DNA from: Bradyrhizobium manausense
Lineage (GTDB): Bacteria; Pseudomonadota; Alphaproteobacteria; Rhizobiales; Xanthobacteraceae
Assembly: GCF_018130615.1 (NCBI RefSeq)
Contig: NZ_JAFCKB010000018.1
Location: 108,584 to 172,583 of the forward strand
Length of the DNA: 64,000 nucleotides
Direction of reading: 5' to 3'
A program made the translations under genes and the position numbers. The notes under the pieces are model-generated. The model made no database searches and had not been told where the DNA came from. It worked only from the letters and a program-made list of their open reading frames with translations. Each line of letters opens with the position of its first letter. Position 1 is the first letter of the stretch. Shown one piece after another: positions 1 to 9,476 of this stretch.

Positions 1-1803
1 ATCGACAAGAACACCAACATCCTGGAGTCCGCCGACACCGGCATGCGGCTCGCCTATTCACCGCCGGCGCCGGACTTCCTCAGCAACGTCAACGAGAACG
101 AGCCCGAGATCGCGGTCCTGCCGGATTCGAGCTACGTCGCGGCGGTGATCCGTCTGCGTGCCTTCAACGACACCTTCCTCTATGTCGCGCGCCCGCTCGA
201 TCCGAATGTGGTCAATCAGCTGAAGCAAACCGAGGTCAGCGTGGCCGAATACGCCCAGATCGAGTCGCGCCGGCTCGGCATCCAGGTGGCGTTTGCGCTG
301 ATGTTCGCGGTGATCGCGTTGACCATCCTGATGGCCTCGGTGCTGATCGGCCTCAACTTCGCCAACTCGCTGGTGGCGCCGATCCGGCGGTTGATGAACG
401 CGGCGCATACGGTCTCGACCGGCGACCTCCATGTGAAGGTGCCCGTGCATCAGTCCGAAGGCGATCTCGCCCAGCTGGGTGAGACCTTCAACAAGATGAC
501 GCAGGAGCTGCGCAGCCAGCGCGACGAGCTCGTCAACGCCAGCGACCTCATCGACAGCCGCCGCCGCTTCATCGAGGCCGTGCTGTCATCCGCGAGCGCC
601 GGCATCATCGGCGTCGACACCTCCGGCGGCGTCGGCATCCTCAACCGCTCCGCCGAGAAGCTGATCGGGCATTCCGAGGCTGAAACGCTGGGCCATCCGC
701 TCTCCGACGTGCTGCCCGAGCTCGAGGAGATGATGCAGACGGCGCGGGAAGGGACCCAGCGGCTGGTGCAGGGCCAGATCACGATCACCCGCGATGGCAC
801 CGAGCGCAATCTGTCCGTCCGTGTCAGCGCCGAGAAGAACCAGCCGCACGACAGCTACATCATCACGCTCGACGACATCACCGAGCTGGTCTCAGCGCAG
901 CGCACCTCGGCCTGGGGCGACGTCGCGCGCCGCATCGCCCACGAGATCAAGAACCCGCTGACGCCGATCCAGCTCTCCGCCGAGCGCATCCGCCGCAAAT
1001 TCGGCAAGGACATCACCGAGGCCAAGGACAAGCAGATCTTCGACCAGTGCACCGACACCATCGTGCGCCAGGTCGACGATATCCGTCGCATGGTCGACGA
1101 GTTCTCGCGCTTTGCGCGGATGCCGAAGCCCGTGATGGAAGGCGAGGATGTGGCCGACACCGTGCGGCAGGCGGTGTTCCTGATGAAGGTTGCCCACCCC
1201 GAGCTCGATATCGAGGCCGAGTTCAAGGAGGATCCGCTGCGCGCCCAGTTCGACCGGCGGCTGATCTCGCAGGCGGTCACCAACATCGTCAAGAATGCCA
1301 CCGAAGCCATCGAGCAGGTCCCACCAGAGGAGCTCGGCAAAGGCCGCATCGACGTCGTGGTGTCGCGCGAGGGCGAGGATGTGCTGATCGACGTGATCGA
1401 TAACGGCATCGGCCTGCCCAAGGTCGCACGCTCGCGGCTGCTCGAGCCCTATGTCACGACGCGCGCCAAGGGCACCGGTCTTGGCCTTGCCATCGTCGGC
1501 CGCGTGCTGGAAGACCATGGCGGCCGCATCGAGCTGAAGGACGCCTCCGACTTCCGCGAAGGCCAGCGCGGTGCCTGGATGCGGATGCGCTTTGCGATCT
1601 CCGGCCAGGCCAAGAAGGCCGAGGGAGCCGAGGCGGCAGCCGTCGCCAAAGAGCCAGCGAAGGACGCAGCCGAGGCGACAGCCAAAGAGCCGGCTGCAGA
1701 TTCCGTCGCGGCACAGGAAACAAGACAGCCGGCGACCGAAACCAAAGAGCCGGCTGAAAAGACCAATGATTCAACGAAAATCGAAGCCTCAACAGGCAGC
1801 TGA
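1..1803 (+). CDS. ntrY: Nitrogen regulation sensor histidine kinase NtrY (5' end outside window)
   Basis: This is the C-terminal 600 residues of a membrane sensor kinase; the frame is open to base 1, so the true start lies upstream. Visible in order are the end of a periplasmic sensor region, a hydrophobic segment (about bases 290-375), a HAMP linker, a PAS region, a HisKA domain with phospho-acceptor His in AHEIKNPL (about base 940), and a HATPase domain with the DNGIGL and GTGLGLAI boxes. NtrY phosphorylates NtrX, encoded 17 bases downstream, in response to nitrogen and redox status. The last 65 residues form an Ala/Lys/Glu tail with repeated AKEPA-type units after the ATPase domain, of unknown role. 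Identification rests on domain order and on the ntrX-hfq-hflX context. Confidence 0.95.
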   Translation: MDKNTNILESADTGMRLAYSPPAPDFLSNVNENEPEIAVLPDSSYVAAVIRLRAFNDTFLYVARPLDPNVVNQLKQTEVSVAEYAQIESRRLGIQVAFALMFAVIALTILMASVLIGLNFANSLVAPIRRLMNAAHTVSTGDLHVKVPVHQSEGDLAQLGETFNKMTQELRSQRDELVNASDLIDSRRRFIEAVLSSASAGIIGVDTSGGVGILNRSAEKLIGHSEAETLGHPLSDVLPELEEMMQTAREGTQRLVQGQITITRDGTERNLSVRVSAEKNQPHDSYIITLDDITELVSAQRTSAWGDVARRIAHEIKNPLTPIQLSAERIRRKFGKDITEAKDKQIFDQCTDTIVRQVDDIRRMVDEFSRFARMPKPVMEGEDVADTVRQAVFLMKVAHPELDIEAEFKEDPLRAQFDRRLISQAVTNIVKNATEAIEQVPPEELGKGRIDVVVSREGEDVLIDVIDNGIGLPKVARSRLLEPYVTTRAKGTGLGLAIVGRVLEDHGGRIELKDASDFREGQRGAWMRMRFAISGQAKKAEGAEAAAVAKEPAKDAAEATAKEPAADSVAAQETRQPATETKEPAEKTNDSTKIEASTGS

Positions 1804-1820
1804 CAAGACAGGCGCGACCC

Positions 1821-3191
1821 ATGGCAAGTGAAATTCTGATTGTCGATGATGAGGCCGATATTCGGGATCTCGTTGCGGGCATCCTCGAAGACGAGGGGTT
1901 TGTCACGCGGACGGCGCGTGACAGCGACTCCGCACTGGCAGAAATCGCCAACCGCCGGCCACACCTGGTGTTCCTCGACATCTGGCTGCAGGGCTCCAAG
2001 CTCGACGGCTTGCAGCTCTTGGAGCAGGTCAAAAAGGACAATGCCGATCTGCCTGTGGTGATGATCTCCGGCCACGGCAACATCGAGACCGCGGTCGCCG
2101 CGATCAAGCGCGGTGCCTATGACTTCATCGAAAAGCCGTTCAAGGCCGACCGTCTCATTCTGGTCGCCAACCGTGCTCTGGAAAACTCGCGGCTCAAGCG
2201 CGAGGTGAAGGAGCTGAAGCAGCTCGCGCCAAGCGCCAGCCAGCTCGTCGGCCGCTCGCCGAGCATGAACCAGCTGCGCCAGACTATTGAGCGTGCGGCC
2301 AAGGCCAACAGCCGCATCCTGATCGTCGGCCCTGCCGGCGCCGGCAAGGAATTGACCGCGCGCACGCTGCATACGGCCTCGGGCCGCGCGGACGGGCCCT
2401 TCGTCGTCATCAACGCCGCGGCAATCACGCCGGAGCGGATGGAGCACGAGCTGTTCGGCGTCGAGCAATCCAACGGCGAGCAGCCGCGCAAGCCCGGCGC
2501 GCTCGAGGAGGCGCATGGCGGCACGCTGTTCATCGACGAGATCGCGGACATGCCGCGCGAGACGCAGAACAAGATCCTGCGCGTGCTGGTCGAGCAGTCG
2601 TTCCAGCGCGTCGGCGGCACCGCCAAGGTGCAGGTCGACGTGCGCATCATCTCGTCCACCGCGCGCAACCTCGAGGAGGAGATCGCGGCCGGTCATTTCC
2701 GCGAGGACCTCTACCACCGCCTGTCGGTGGTGCCGATCCGCGTGCCTGCGCTGTCCGAGCGCCGCGAGGACATTCCCGAACTGATCGACTATTTCATGGA
2801 GCAGATTTCGGCGGGCAGCGGTCTGCCCAAGCGCCAGATCGGCCAGGACGCGATGGCGGTGCTGCAATCGCATGTCTGGCCGGGCAACGTGCGCCAGCTC
2901 CGCAACAACGTCGAACGAGTCATGATTCTGGCCGCCGGTGGCCCTGAGGTGATCATCACCGCCGATATGCTGCCGCAGGACGTCGGCTCCATGGTCCCGG
3001 CGATGCCGACAAGCAACAATGGCGAACACATCATGGGCCTGCCGCTGCGGGAAGCACGTGAAGTATTCGAGCGCGACTATTTGATTGCCCAGATCAGCCG
3101 TTTTTCAGGAAATATTTCTCGAACGGCGGAGTTTGTTGGCATGGAACGTTCGGCGCTACACCGGAAGTTGAAGGCATTGGGCGTTGGTTGA
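1821..3191 (+). CDS. ntrX: Response regulator NtrX
   Basis: This 456-residue cytoplasmic regulator has an N-terminal receiver (phospho-Asp in FLDIW, about residue 53), a central AAA+ domain and a C-terminal Fis-type helix-turn-helix (ending in the SALHRKLKALG region). It follows ntrY by 17 bases and is probably co-transcribed. The Walker A loop reads GPAGAGKE rather than the usual GESGTGKE. Where sigma-54 activators carry GAFTGA, this protein has GVEQSNGEQPRKPGALEEA, so the sigma-54-contacting loop is missing. It may therefore regulate without classic sigma-54 activation, as inferred for other alphaproteobacterial NtrX proteins. Length and domain order are normal for the family. Confidence 0.95.
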   Translation: MASEILIVDDEADIRDLVAGILEDEGFVTRTARDSDSALAEIANRRPHLVFLDIWLQGSKLDGLQLLEQVKKDNADLPVVMISGHGNIETAVAAIKRGAYDFIEKPFKADRLILVANRALENSRLKREVKELKQLAPSASQLVGRSPSMNQLRQTIERAAKANSRILIVGPAGAGKELTARTLHTASGRADGPFVVINAAAITPERMEHELFGVEQSNGEQPRKPGALEEAHGGTLFIDEIADMPRETQNKILRVLVEQSFQRVGGTAKVQVDVRIISSTARNLEEEIAAGHFREDLYHRLSVVPIRVPALSERREDIPELIDYFMEQISAGSGLPKRQIGQDAMAVLQSHVWPGNVRQLRNNVERVMILAAGGPEVIITADMLPQDVGSMVPAMPTSNNGEHIMGLPLREAREVFERDYLIAQISRFSGNISRTAEFVGMERSALHRKLKALGVG

Positions 3192-3438
3192 GGGCTGCAA
3201 GCCCTGTGGCCACGGGCGATACCAAAGGAAAATCAATCGATTTCCGTAGTTTTTCGGGGCTCTGGAACGCGCCCTGCCGCGTGAAGCGGCTTGCCTAAAA
3301 TGTCCACCTGCCTTCTAATCAACCTGCTGTTCCCTAGAGGGGGATCTCATGAGGGACGGCAACCGGGAGAAGGCCCAAACATTCAAAACAGGGCCGCAAC
3401 CGGCGCAATAAAAAGAAACTCAAAGCGAGAAAAAAACA

Positions 3439-3687
3439 ATGGCGGCAGACCGCGCACAAAACCTACAGGACACCTTCCTTAATCACGTTCGCAAAACCAA
3501 GACGCCACTGACGATCTTTCTGGTCAACGGAGTGAAGCTCCAGGGCATCGTGACCTGGTTCGACAATTTCTGTTTGCTGCTTCGGCGCGACGGTCACTCG
3601 CAGCTCGTCTACAAGCATGCGATCTCGACCATCATGCCGGGCGCTCCGATCCAGCTGTTCGAAGGCGGCGAGGATCAGCCGGCTTGA
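3439..3687 (+). CDS. hfq: RNA chaperone Hfq
   Basis: This is an 82-residue Sm-like protein that forms a hexameric ring and pairs small RNAs with mRNAs. The Sm1 stretch ([10 protein letters not shown]) and the Sm2 motif (YKHAIST) are both present at the expected positions, and the length matches alphaproteobacterial Hfq. The chosen ATG follows an A-rich stretch and gives the canonical [11 protein letters not shown] start. It sits between ntrX and hflX, the standard rhizobial order. The 247-base gap upstream could hold its own promoter; I did not find a convincing one. Confidence 0.97.
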   Translation: MAADRAQNLQDTFLNHVRKTKTPLTIFLVNGVKLQGIVTWFDNFCLLLRRDGHSQLVYKHAISTIMPGAPIQLFEGGEDQPA

Positions 3688-3698
3688 GAGTGATCTGA

Positions 3699-5081
3699 TT
3701 GGAACCCCGGAATTTCGACGGGGATGCCGATCGTCCACGGTCGGCAGGGGCTAAGCAGACGGGGCGGGTGCTTGTCATCGGTCCCTATTTGCGGGCGCGT
3801 GCGGGGAATGCCGACGCGCAAACGGAGAGTCACGTCCAGCGCAACGCCGAGGCCCGGCTGGATGAAGCCGCAGGCCTTGCGCGTGCGATTGATCTCGTCG
3901 TGGCCGATTCGATCATCGCACCGATCAACCAGATCCGACCCGCGACCTATATCGGCAAGGGCAAGGTCGAGGAGATCGCGGCTCTCGCCAAGAGCCTCGA
4001 TGTCGAGCTCGTGGTGATGGACTGCGCGCTGGCGCCAATCCAGCAGCGCAATCTCGAGAAGGAACTGCATGCCAAGGTGCTCGACCGCACCGGGCTCATT
4101 CTCGAAATCTTCGGTCGCCGCGCCAAGACCAAGGAGGGCTCGCTCCAGGTCGAGCTCGCGCATCTCAACTATCAGCGCTCGCGCCTGGTGCGATCATGGA
4201 CCCATCTGGAACGCCAGCGCGGTGGCTTTGGATTCATGGGCGGTCCCGGCGAGACGCAGATCGAAGCGGACCGCCGCCTGATTCAGGAGCGCATCACCAA
4301 GCTCGAGAGCGAGCTGAAAAAGGTCCAGGCGACACGACGGCTGCATCGCGCCGGCCGCCAGCGCGTGCCGTATCGCGTGGTCGCGCTGGTCGGCTACACC
4401 AACGCCGGCAAGTCGACGCTGTTCAACCGCCTGACCCGCGCCGACGTGCAGGCCGCCGACATGCTGTTCGCCACGCTCGATCCGACTCTGCGCGCGCTCA
4501 ACCTGCCGCATGGCGGCAAGGCGATGCTGTCGGACACGGTCGGCTTCATCTCCAATCTGCCGACCCAGCTCGTCGCCGCCTTCCGCGCCACGCTGGAGGA
4601 GGTGCTGGAGGCCGACGTCATCCTGCATGTCCGCGACATCTCGCACGAAGACGCCGAAGCACAGCAGAGCGACGTCGACGCCGTGCTGCGCCAGCTCGGC
4701 ATCAACCCGGACGACAGCGGCCGCATCATCGAGGTCTGGAACAAGATCGATCGCTACGATCCCGAACAACGCGAAGAGCTTCTGAATATCGCGGCGCGCC
4801 GGCCCGAAGATCATCCGGCGATGCTGGTCTCGGCCGTGTCAGGCGAGGGGATCGACGCGCTGCTCGGCGCGATCGAGGAACGGCTCGCCGCCAAACGCAC
4901 CACGCTCGACCTCTCCATCGATGCCGCCGATGGCGCCGGCATCTCCTGGCTGCACCGCAATTCCGAGGTGCTGGCCAAGGAGCTACACGACGGCCGCTTC
5001 GACATGACCGTGCGGGTGGACGAGACCAAGCGGGATATCGTGGTCAACAGGTTCGACGCCGTGCCGCATCACGCCACGTAA
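3699..5081 (+). CDS. hflX: GTPase HflX
   Basis: This 460-residue ribosome-associated GTPase is thought to rescue or split stalled 70S ribosomes. It has the N-terminal HflX nucleotide-binding domain, the Gly-rich GGFGFMGGPGETQIE linker, and the G domain with G1 GYTNAGKS (about residue 232), G3 DTVGF and G4 NKID. The start is a TTG 11 bases after the hfq stop, implying co-transcription; an internal start is possible because the first 35 residues are poorly conserved in the family. hfq-hflX linkage is widespread in proteobacteria. Confidence 0.95.
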   Translation: MEPRNFDGDADRPRSAGAKQTGRVLVIGPYLRARAGNADAQTESHVQRNAEARLDEAAGLARAIDLVVADSIIAPINQIRPATYIGKGKVEEIAALAKSLDVELVVMDCALAPIQQRNLEKELHAKVLDRTGLILEIFGRRAKTKEGSLQVELAHLNYQRSRLVRSWTHLERQRGGFGFMGGPGETQIEADRRLIQERITKLESELKKVQATRRLHRAGRQRVPYRVVALVGYTNAGKSTLFNRLTRADVQAADMLFATLDPTLRALNLPHGGKAMLSDTVGFISNLPTQLVAAFRATLEEVLEADVILHVRDISHEDAEAQQSDVDAVLRQLGINPDDSGRIIEVWNKIDRYDPEQREELLNIAARRPEDHPAMLVSAVSGEGIDALLGAIEERLAAKRTTLDLSIDAADGAGISWLHRNSEVLAKELHDGRFDMTVRVDETKRDIVVNRFDAVPHHAT

Positions 5082-5096
5082 TCTAGCGGCCTTCGG

Positions 5097-5127
5097 CGCC
5101 CGGATTGCGCTGCGTTCCGTCCGGGCG
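5097..5127. terminator. Possible hairpin between convergent hflX and acetyltransferase genes
   Basis: Inverted arms CGCCCGGA (5097-5104) and TCCGGGCG (5120-5127) can pair over a 15-base loop between two convergent genes. There is no clear T-run, so a terminator role is only suggested by position. Confidence 0.35.
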
Positions 5128-5141
5128 ACGCACCGAGATCA

Positions 5142-5600
5142 TCATCTCGACAGGTCGAGACTCATGAACTGGTTGTGCGGGCTCGCCTGATAGTCGGCGA
5201 ACGGCGCGCAGGACACGAAGCCGGCGCTGCGGTAGAGCGCGACGGCGGGCGCGTGCAGCGGGGCAGTCCCGGTCTCCAGGCTGAGACGCGCATAACCTCG
5301 CTTGCGGCCCTCAGCAATGATGTGGTTCAGAATCGTGCGTCCGGCTCCGGTCCGCCGCGCTTTGAGCGCGGCGCGCATCGACTTCACTTCGCCATGTGTT
5401 TCGTCCAACTGCTTCAGGGCACCGAACCCAGCCAGCAGGCCATCCTGCCAGGCGGTCCAGAACGTCACGGACCGAGCCGACAGGCCACTCGCATCGAGCG
5501 CCTGCGCATGTTCGCCCATGACGCTACGCAGCTCTTCCAGATGGTGCGCCAGCAACTCGGCGACGTGTGGCGCCTTAGGATCGTCTTGTCTGATTTCCAC
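5142..5600 (-). CDS. GNAT family N-acetyltransferase
   Basis: This 152-residue GCN5-related acetyltransferase has the acetyl-CoA binding motif A, RRTGAGRTILNHI, followed by the C-terminal LYRSAGF strand typical of PA4866/pat-like enzymes. The substrate cannot be told from sequence. I chose the GTG at 5600 (MEIRQDD...) over the upstream in-frame ATG at 5642, because that ATG lies inside mazG and adds 14 residues without family character. The gene begins 14 bases after mazG ends and is probably co-transcribed with it. It converges with hflX. Confidence 0.8.
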   Translation of the reverse strand: MEIRQDDPKAPHVAELLAHHLEELRSVMGEHAQALDASGLSARSVTFWTAWQDGLLAGFGALKQLDETHGEVKSMRAALKARRTGAGRTILNHIIAEGRKRGYARLSLETGTAPLHAPAVALYRSAGFVSCAPFADYQASPHNQFMSLDLSR

Positions 5601-5614
5601 TGCGTGCCCTCGTA

Positions 5615-6433
5615 TCAAGTCGCCGTCTTCGCCGCATTCCATAGCGCATCCATCTCCACCAATGAGGCCTGCTCCAGCGTGCGCCCCTGCGCCTCCAGCG
5701 CCCGCTCGATATAGGCAAAGCGCCGCTCGAACTTCGCGTTGGTCGCGCGCAGAGCGGCTTCCGGATCGGCGTCGACATGGCGGGCGAGGTTGACGAGGGC
5801 GAACATGAGGTCGCCGGTTTCCTCCGCGATCTCCCGCTTGTCGTTGCGGCCGAGCGCGGCCTCGATCTCGTCGGCTTCCTCGCGGATCTTCTGCAGGACG
5901 GCGCGCGGGTCGTTCCAGTCGAAGCCGACGGTGGAGGCTTTGCGCTGCAGCTCCATGGCGCGCGTCAGCGCGGGCTGGCCGGCCTTGACGCCCGACAGCA
6001 GGGATTTGTGCGGCGGCGTGACCTCCGGCGGTCGGCGGGCGGCGCGCTCGGCCTTCTCCTCGGCCTTGATCCGGTCCCAGACTTCCTTGACGTGGGAGGA
6101 GGCGAGATTGCCATCCTTGTCGGCGAAGACATGGGGATGGCGCCGGATCATCTTTCGCGTGATGGCCTCGACGACGTCACCGAACGCAAAGGCGTTCTGC
6201 TCCGAAGCCATCTGGGCGTGGAACACCACCTGCAACAGGAGGTCGCCGAGCTCCTCGCGGAGATCGTCGAGGTCGCCGCGGTCGATGGCGTCAACCACCT
6301 CGTAGGCTTCCTCGATCGTGTAAGGCGCGATCGTCGCGAAATTCTGCTCCAGGTCCCAGGGACAGCCGGTCACCGGCGTGCGCAGCGCCGCCATGATCTC
6401 GATCAGGCGGGAAATGTCGCGGGAAGGGGTCAT
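5615..6433 (-). CDS. mazG: Nucleoside triphosphate pyrophosphohydrolase MazG
   Basis: This 272-residue house-cleaning enzyme hydrolyses non-canonical (d)NTPs to NMP and pyrophosphate. Both MazG-fold repeats are visible: the first with [10 protein letters not shown] and the [14 protein letters not shown] helix, the second with [10 protein letters not shown] and [16 protein letters not shown]; these EExxE/ExxD sets bind magnesium. The start is the ATG at 6433 ([18 protein letters not shown]); upstream in-frame sequence to 6556 is not conserved-looking and would overlap the region just before queC. It is encoded immediately downstream of the ntrYX-hfq-hflX set in opposite orientation, as in other rhizobia. 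Confidence 0.95.
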   Translation of the reverse strand: MTPSRDISRLIEIMAALRTPVTGCPWDLEQNFATIAPYTIEEAYEVVDAIDRGDLDDLREELGDLLLQVVFHAQMASEQNAFAFGDVVEAITRKMIRRHPHVFADKDGNLASSHVKEVWDRIKAEEKAERAARRPPEVTPPHKSLLSGVKAGQPALTRAMELQRKASTVGFDWNDPRAVLQKIREEADEIEAALGRNDKREIAEETGDLMFALVNLARHVDADPEAALRATNAKFERRFAYIERALEAQGRTLEQASLVEMDALWNAAKTAT

Positions 6434-6559
6434 TGCGGGGCAGTCTCCTCGGTCCCAAGCCTTATGCCAAAACCGGGCCGCCGTTCCCAGCGGGGCGCAG
6501 CGGAACAGGCCGATTTCCACCGATTGGCGCGCCGGACCTGCAATGCTAAAGCGCATCCC

Positions 6560-7276
6560 ATGAGCGACGCATTTTCATCACAAGCCGCGCTGGTGCTGTT
6601 TTCCGGCGGCCAGGATTCCACCACGTGCCTTGCCTGGGCGCTCAGCCGCTTTGCGCGCGTGGAGACGCTGGGGTTCGAGTATGGGCAACGCCACGCCGTC
6701 GAGTTGGACTGCCGCGACCGGCTGTTCGACGGCATCAAAGCCTTTCGCGGCGATTGGGCCGCAAAGCTCGGCGAGAGCCACACGCTGTCGATCCCGACGC
6801 TGGCGGCTGTGTCCGAGACCGCGCTGACGCGCGACGTCGCGATTGCGATGGGCGCCGATGGGCTGCCAAACACATTCGTGCCCGGCCGCAATCTGGTGTT
6901 CCTGACGTTTGCCGCGGCACTCGCGTATCGCCGCGGCATCACCCACATCGTCGGCGGCATGTGCGAGACCGATTATTCCGGCTATCCCGACTGCCGCAAC
7001 GACACCATCCGCGCCGTGCAGTCCGCGCTCTCGCTCGGCATGGCGAGAGCCTTCGAGCTGCACACGCCGCTGATGTGGATCGACAAGGCCGCGACGTGGA
7101 AGCTGGCGCACGATCTCGGCGGCGACGCGCTGGTCGATCTCATCCGCGAGCAGTCGCACACCTGCTATCTCGGCGAACGCGGCGCGCAGCATGAGTGGGG
7201 TTATGGGTGCGGCGAATGCCCGGCGTGCAGCCTGCGGGCGAAGGGCTGGGCGGAGTACGCTCAGATGCGATCGTAG
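6560..7276 (+). CDS. queC: 7-cyano-7-deazaguanine synthase QueC
   Basis: This 238-residue ATP-dependent enzyme converts 7-carboxy-7-deazaguanine to preQ0 in queuosine biosynthesis. It shows the N-terminal PP-loop [13 protein letters not shown] (residues about 15-27) and the zinc-binding C-terminal cysteines in [17 protein letters not shown]. The ATG at 6560 gives a normal-length protein; the open frame continues much further upstream across mazG, but that part is antisense shadow. No other queuosine genes are in the window. It diverges from mazG with a 126-base gap. Confidence 0.96.
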   Translation: MSDAFSSQAALVLFSGGQDSTTCLAWALSRFARVETLGFEYGQRHAVELDCRDRLFDGIKAFRGDWAAKLGESHTLSIPTLAAVSETALTRDVAIAMGADGLPNTFVPGRNLVFLTFAAALAYRRGITHIVGGMCETDYSGYPDCRNDTIRAVQSALSLGMARAFELHTPLMWIDKAATWKLAHDLGGDALVDLIREQSHTCYLGERGAQHEWGYGCGECPACSLRAKGWAEYAQMRS

Positions 7277-7624
7277 CCGCGATCGTCAGCGGCCATTCGG
7301 TCGCGCGGAGCGTGGGCGTCCACCGACGGGAATCGAGCGTGCGCCTACTTTCCGAATTAAATAACACCATGACCCAAATTGCAGCAGGATAGGGTTGGAT
7401 ATTACCGCATCGCCTGCCCGGGAATGGTTAATTATCCCGTTTATCGAAACGCTCTCAAAAGGCAAATGTTACTAAAAAACAAATAGGTAGACGAGTTAAG
7501 AGAGACGCAATTGCCATGTTTTCCCGAAACCTTTGACGCGACCTGATCAATCAATTAAAGTGCAATTAAGCGAACATTTTTTGCGACCAATAAATATTCC
7601 GTTTTTTCAGTAGGGAGTTCATAC
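7277..7624. other. AT-rich intergenic region upstream of the PEP-CTERM gene
   Basis: This 348-base gap is clearly more AT-rich than its surroundings from about 7440 on. It contains no convincing gene. A sigma-70-like promoter near its right end is listed separately, as is the TAGGGAG ribosome binding site at 7611-7617. Confidence 0.6.
7533..7561 (+). promoter_or_regulatory. Predicted sigma-70-type promoter of the PEP-CTERM gene
   Basis: A -35 box TTGACG (7533-7538) is followed after 17 bases by TAAAGT (7556-7561, four of six matches to TATAAT). It lies 64 bases before the GTG start at 7625 in an AT-rich stretch. Confidence 0.5.
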
Positions 7625-8320
7625 GTGACCAGATTTAAGACAAGCGCGATCTTTGCAATTTTGGCGACGTCTGCGGCCGCCCTTGCCGCATCGCCTGCCC
7701 GAGCCGATTTCGTGTTCGCAAACGACATCAACGGCGTGGTTCCGGGAAGCAATCCCGTTGCGGCGAGTGTCAACATGAGTCAGACCGCGACGACCGTAGC
7801 CGGTCACACATTCTATGGAATGTCTGGATCGGTGAAGATCGACTTCATGGCGAATGTCGACGTTTCGACCGCGAATGGGGCGGCGTCCATCGACGGGATC
7901 AAGAACAAGGGCACGATCACCCCGATCAATACGCTTTGGATCACGCCTGAAAACGGAACAGCGTTCAACGAGTTCTCGTTCCGCGGGGCGGTGCACACGA
8001 ATGCCGATCAGTTCATTACGGTGACGATAACGGATCAGCACGGTTCTGTATTCAACTTCAAGATTACTGATAACGGCGACTTTTCGCCGATCGGTTTTGA
8101 AGCAAAGAAGGGGACCGGCGAGCTGATCAAGTCGATCACGATCCAGGGCCAGGGGTTGGGTTTCGACGACTTCAAGCAACTTGGCTTCGGTCTTTATCCG
8201 GACGCTGTGACCGCCGTTCCCGAAGCGTCAACCTGGGCGATGATGCTGTTCGGCTTTGCCGGCGTCGGCTTCGTAGCCTATCGCAAGAAGGCCAGAGCCG
8301 CCGGTCTTCGTCTCGCCTGA
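7625..8320 (+). CDS. PEP-CTERM sorting domain protein
   Basis: This 231-residue secreted protein has a Sec signal peptide (cleavage near SPARA-DF, residue 27) and a C-terminal PEP-CTERM signal: [10 protein letters not shown], then a hydrophobic helix and the basic end YRKKARAAG. Such tails are recognised by an exosortase (EpsH type), which cleaves and sorts the protein to the envelope or extracellular matrix. The 160-residue body is rich in Thr/Asn/Phe beta-strand sequence with no recognised catalytic motif. Start is GTG with a good TAGGGAG Shine-Dalgarno seven bases upstream. It is transcribed alone. The tail is nearly identical to that of the phytase-like protein at 58.6-60.1 kb. No exosortase is in the window. 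Confidence 0.85.
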   Translation: MTRFKTSAIFAILATSAAALAASPARADFVFANDINGVVPGSNPVAASVNMSQTATTVAGHTFYGMSGSVKIDFMANVDVSTANGAASIDGIKNKGTITPINTLWITPENGTAFNEFSFRGAVHTNADQFITVTITDQHGSVFNFKITDNGDFSPIGFEAKKGTGELIKSITIQGQGLGFDDFKQLGFGLYPDAVTAVPEASTWAMMLFGFAGVGFVAYRKKARAAGLRLA

Positions 8321-8336
8321 GCCGATACAAATATCG

Positions 8337-8360
8337 ACGGCCGTCCGATCGGGCGGCCGT
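8337..8360. terminator. Hairpin downstream of the PEP-CTERM gene
   Basis: Inverted arms ACGGCCG (8337-8343) and CGGCCGT (8354-8360) flank a short loop, followed by GTTCCTTTG. It is a GC-rich stem with only a weak T-run between two convergent genes, consistent with a terminator. Confidence 0.5.
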
Positions 8361-8436
8361 GTTCCTTTGCAGCCACGATTTCGCATCATAGGGACGGCAG
8401 CCGTCGGCCAATTCCGACCGCCGGCTGCAAACGAGG

Positions 8437-8820
8437 CTATCCCGCAAAATCCTCTGGCCTGAGCTCGATCGGCTTGCCGTGCGGGGTGCGGTCCGCAGCA
8501 TGATCCCAGGCGTCGCGGTAGCGATGCAGCGTATCCATTGATGCGACGCCCTTGCGTGCGACGAGGCCCTCGAGCGTGGCGAGCCAGTGCAGATAATACG
8601 TGTCGCCCGTGTCAGGATCCCCCGCGGCCTGGGCACGCTGGATCTCGTCCGCCAGCGCTGCGGCCCATTCCGGCCAGGTGAATACGCCACGGTCATGCAG
8701 CGTGAGCGCCATCGCGAAGGCGTGCGCCTCCCAGGGCGCGCGGAACACCGGGCCGTCGTCATCGCGCGGGATGCTTGGAATAGCCGTAGTCACGGCGGCA
8801 GCGAGCGTGCTGCTCATCAT
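8437..8820 (-). CDS. Nitrile hydratase accessory (activator) protein
   Basis: This 127-residue protein resembles the N-terminal part of the nitrile hydratase beta subunit (FRAPWEAHAFAMALTLHDRG; WPEWAAALADEI; TYYLHWLATLEGLVARKG), the signature of P14K/NhlE-type activators. In cobalt-type enzymes this protein carries a metal-loaded alpha subunit and swaps it into the apo-enzyme. It is the last gene of an alpha-beta-activator operon, and its ATG overlaps the stop of the beta gene by four bases (ATGA), indicating translational coupling. Two adjacent ATG codons make the exact first residue uncertain by one. Confidence 0.88.
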   Translation of the reverse strand: MMSSTLAAAVTTAIPSIPRDDDGPVFRAPWEAHAFAMALTLHDRGVFTWPEWAAALADEIQRAQAAGDPDTGDTYYLHWLATLEGLVARKGVASMDTLHRYRDAWDHAADRTPHGKPIELRPEDFAG

Positions 8821-9476
8821 GCCGGATCCAGATAAGGCTCGAACGCGTCGATCGAGACCTTTAGCGTGGGATCACCATCCGCGCCCCAGAGATCGCGCCC
8901 CTCGAACACGACCGTGTAGAGCCATTGCGGATTTTCGCCGAGCTCCATCGCCGCCGAGTCCGGAAACACATGGCAGCCGTGGTTCAGCTCCACGACGCCG
9001 ACATGACCGCGGACATAGCGCGGCAGCCGTGTGTGCGTGGTCGGATGAATGTTTTTCGCGCGCACGCGATCACCGATGTTGAATTTGGCGGGCGCAGGGG
9101 CCGGGCGGGCGAACTGGCCGCGCACCATGATGCGCTCGACATTGGCGAGATCGAACTTGCCGTGCATCAGCGCCTTGCCTGGCTTCATCGCGTGGCCGGC
9201 GGTAACCTCCTCGCGGGTGAGGTAGCCCTTCGCGATCAGCATCTCCTCGAGGCCGAGGAACCACTTCTTGTAGTAGGAGCTCGAGAGATAGACGTGCGGC
9301 GGAATCATCTCGCGATAGAAGCGCGACGTGTCGATGTTGAACGCGCCGGCGGCGCCCATCGCGCGCACCATCGCCAGCACGCGGGACTCCCACGCCTCGT
9401 GGAATACCGGCTCGTTCGGCTCCGGCTCGACCTTGCCGAAGCCATCCATGCCGCCCATGTCGTGCACGCCGTTCAC
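8817..9476 (-). CDS. nthB: Nitrile hydratase beta subunit
   Basis: This 219-residue subunit pairs with the alpha subunit to hydrate nitriles to amides. It starts with the diagnostic [14 protein letters not shown] and continues with [17 protein letters not shown] and the C-terminal SH3-like domain ([26 protein letters not shown]). The start is a GTG at 9476 that overlaps the TGA of the alpha gene by four bases (GTGA). An upstream in-frame extension to 9623 overlaps alpha and is not family sequence. Alpha-beta order with a following activator is typical of cobalt-type enzymes. Confidence 0.95.
   Translation of the reverse strand: MNGVHDMGGMDGFGKVEPEPNEPVFHEAWESRVLAMVRAMGAAGAFNIDTSRFYREMIPPHVYLSSSYYKKWFLGLEEMLIAKGYLTREEVTAGHAMKPGKALMHGKFDLANVERIMVRGQFARPAPAPAKFNIGDRVRAKNIHPTTHTRLPRYVRGHVGVVELNHGCHVFPDSAAMELGENPQWLYTVVFEGRDLWGADGDPTLKVSIDAFEPYLDPA

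Noticed and set aside
1449-3029. 526-codon minus-strand frame opposite ntrX
   Set aside because: Antisense shadow of a canonical response regulator; composition is His/Arg-rich and domain-free.
3291-3482. 63-codon ORF upstream of hfq
   Set aside because: It overlaps the hfq start, has no homologous features and no ribosome binding site.
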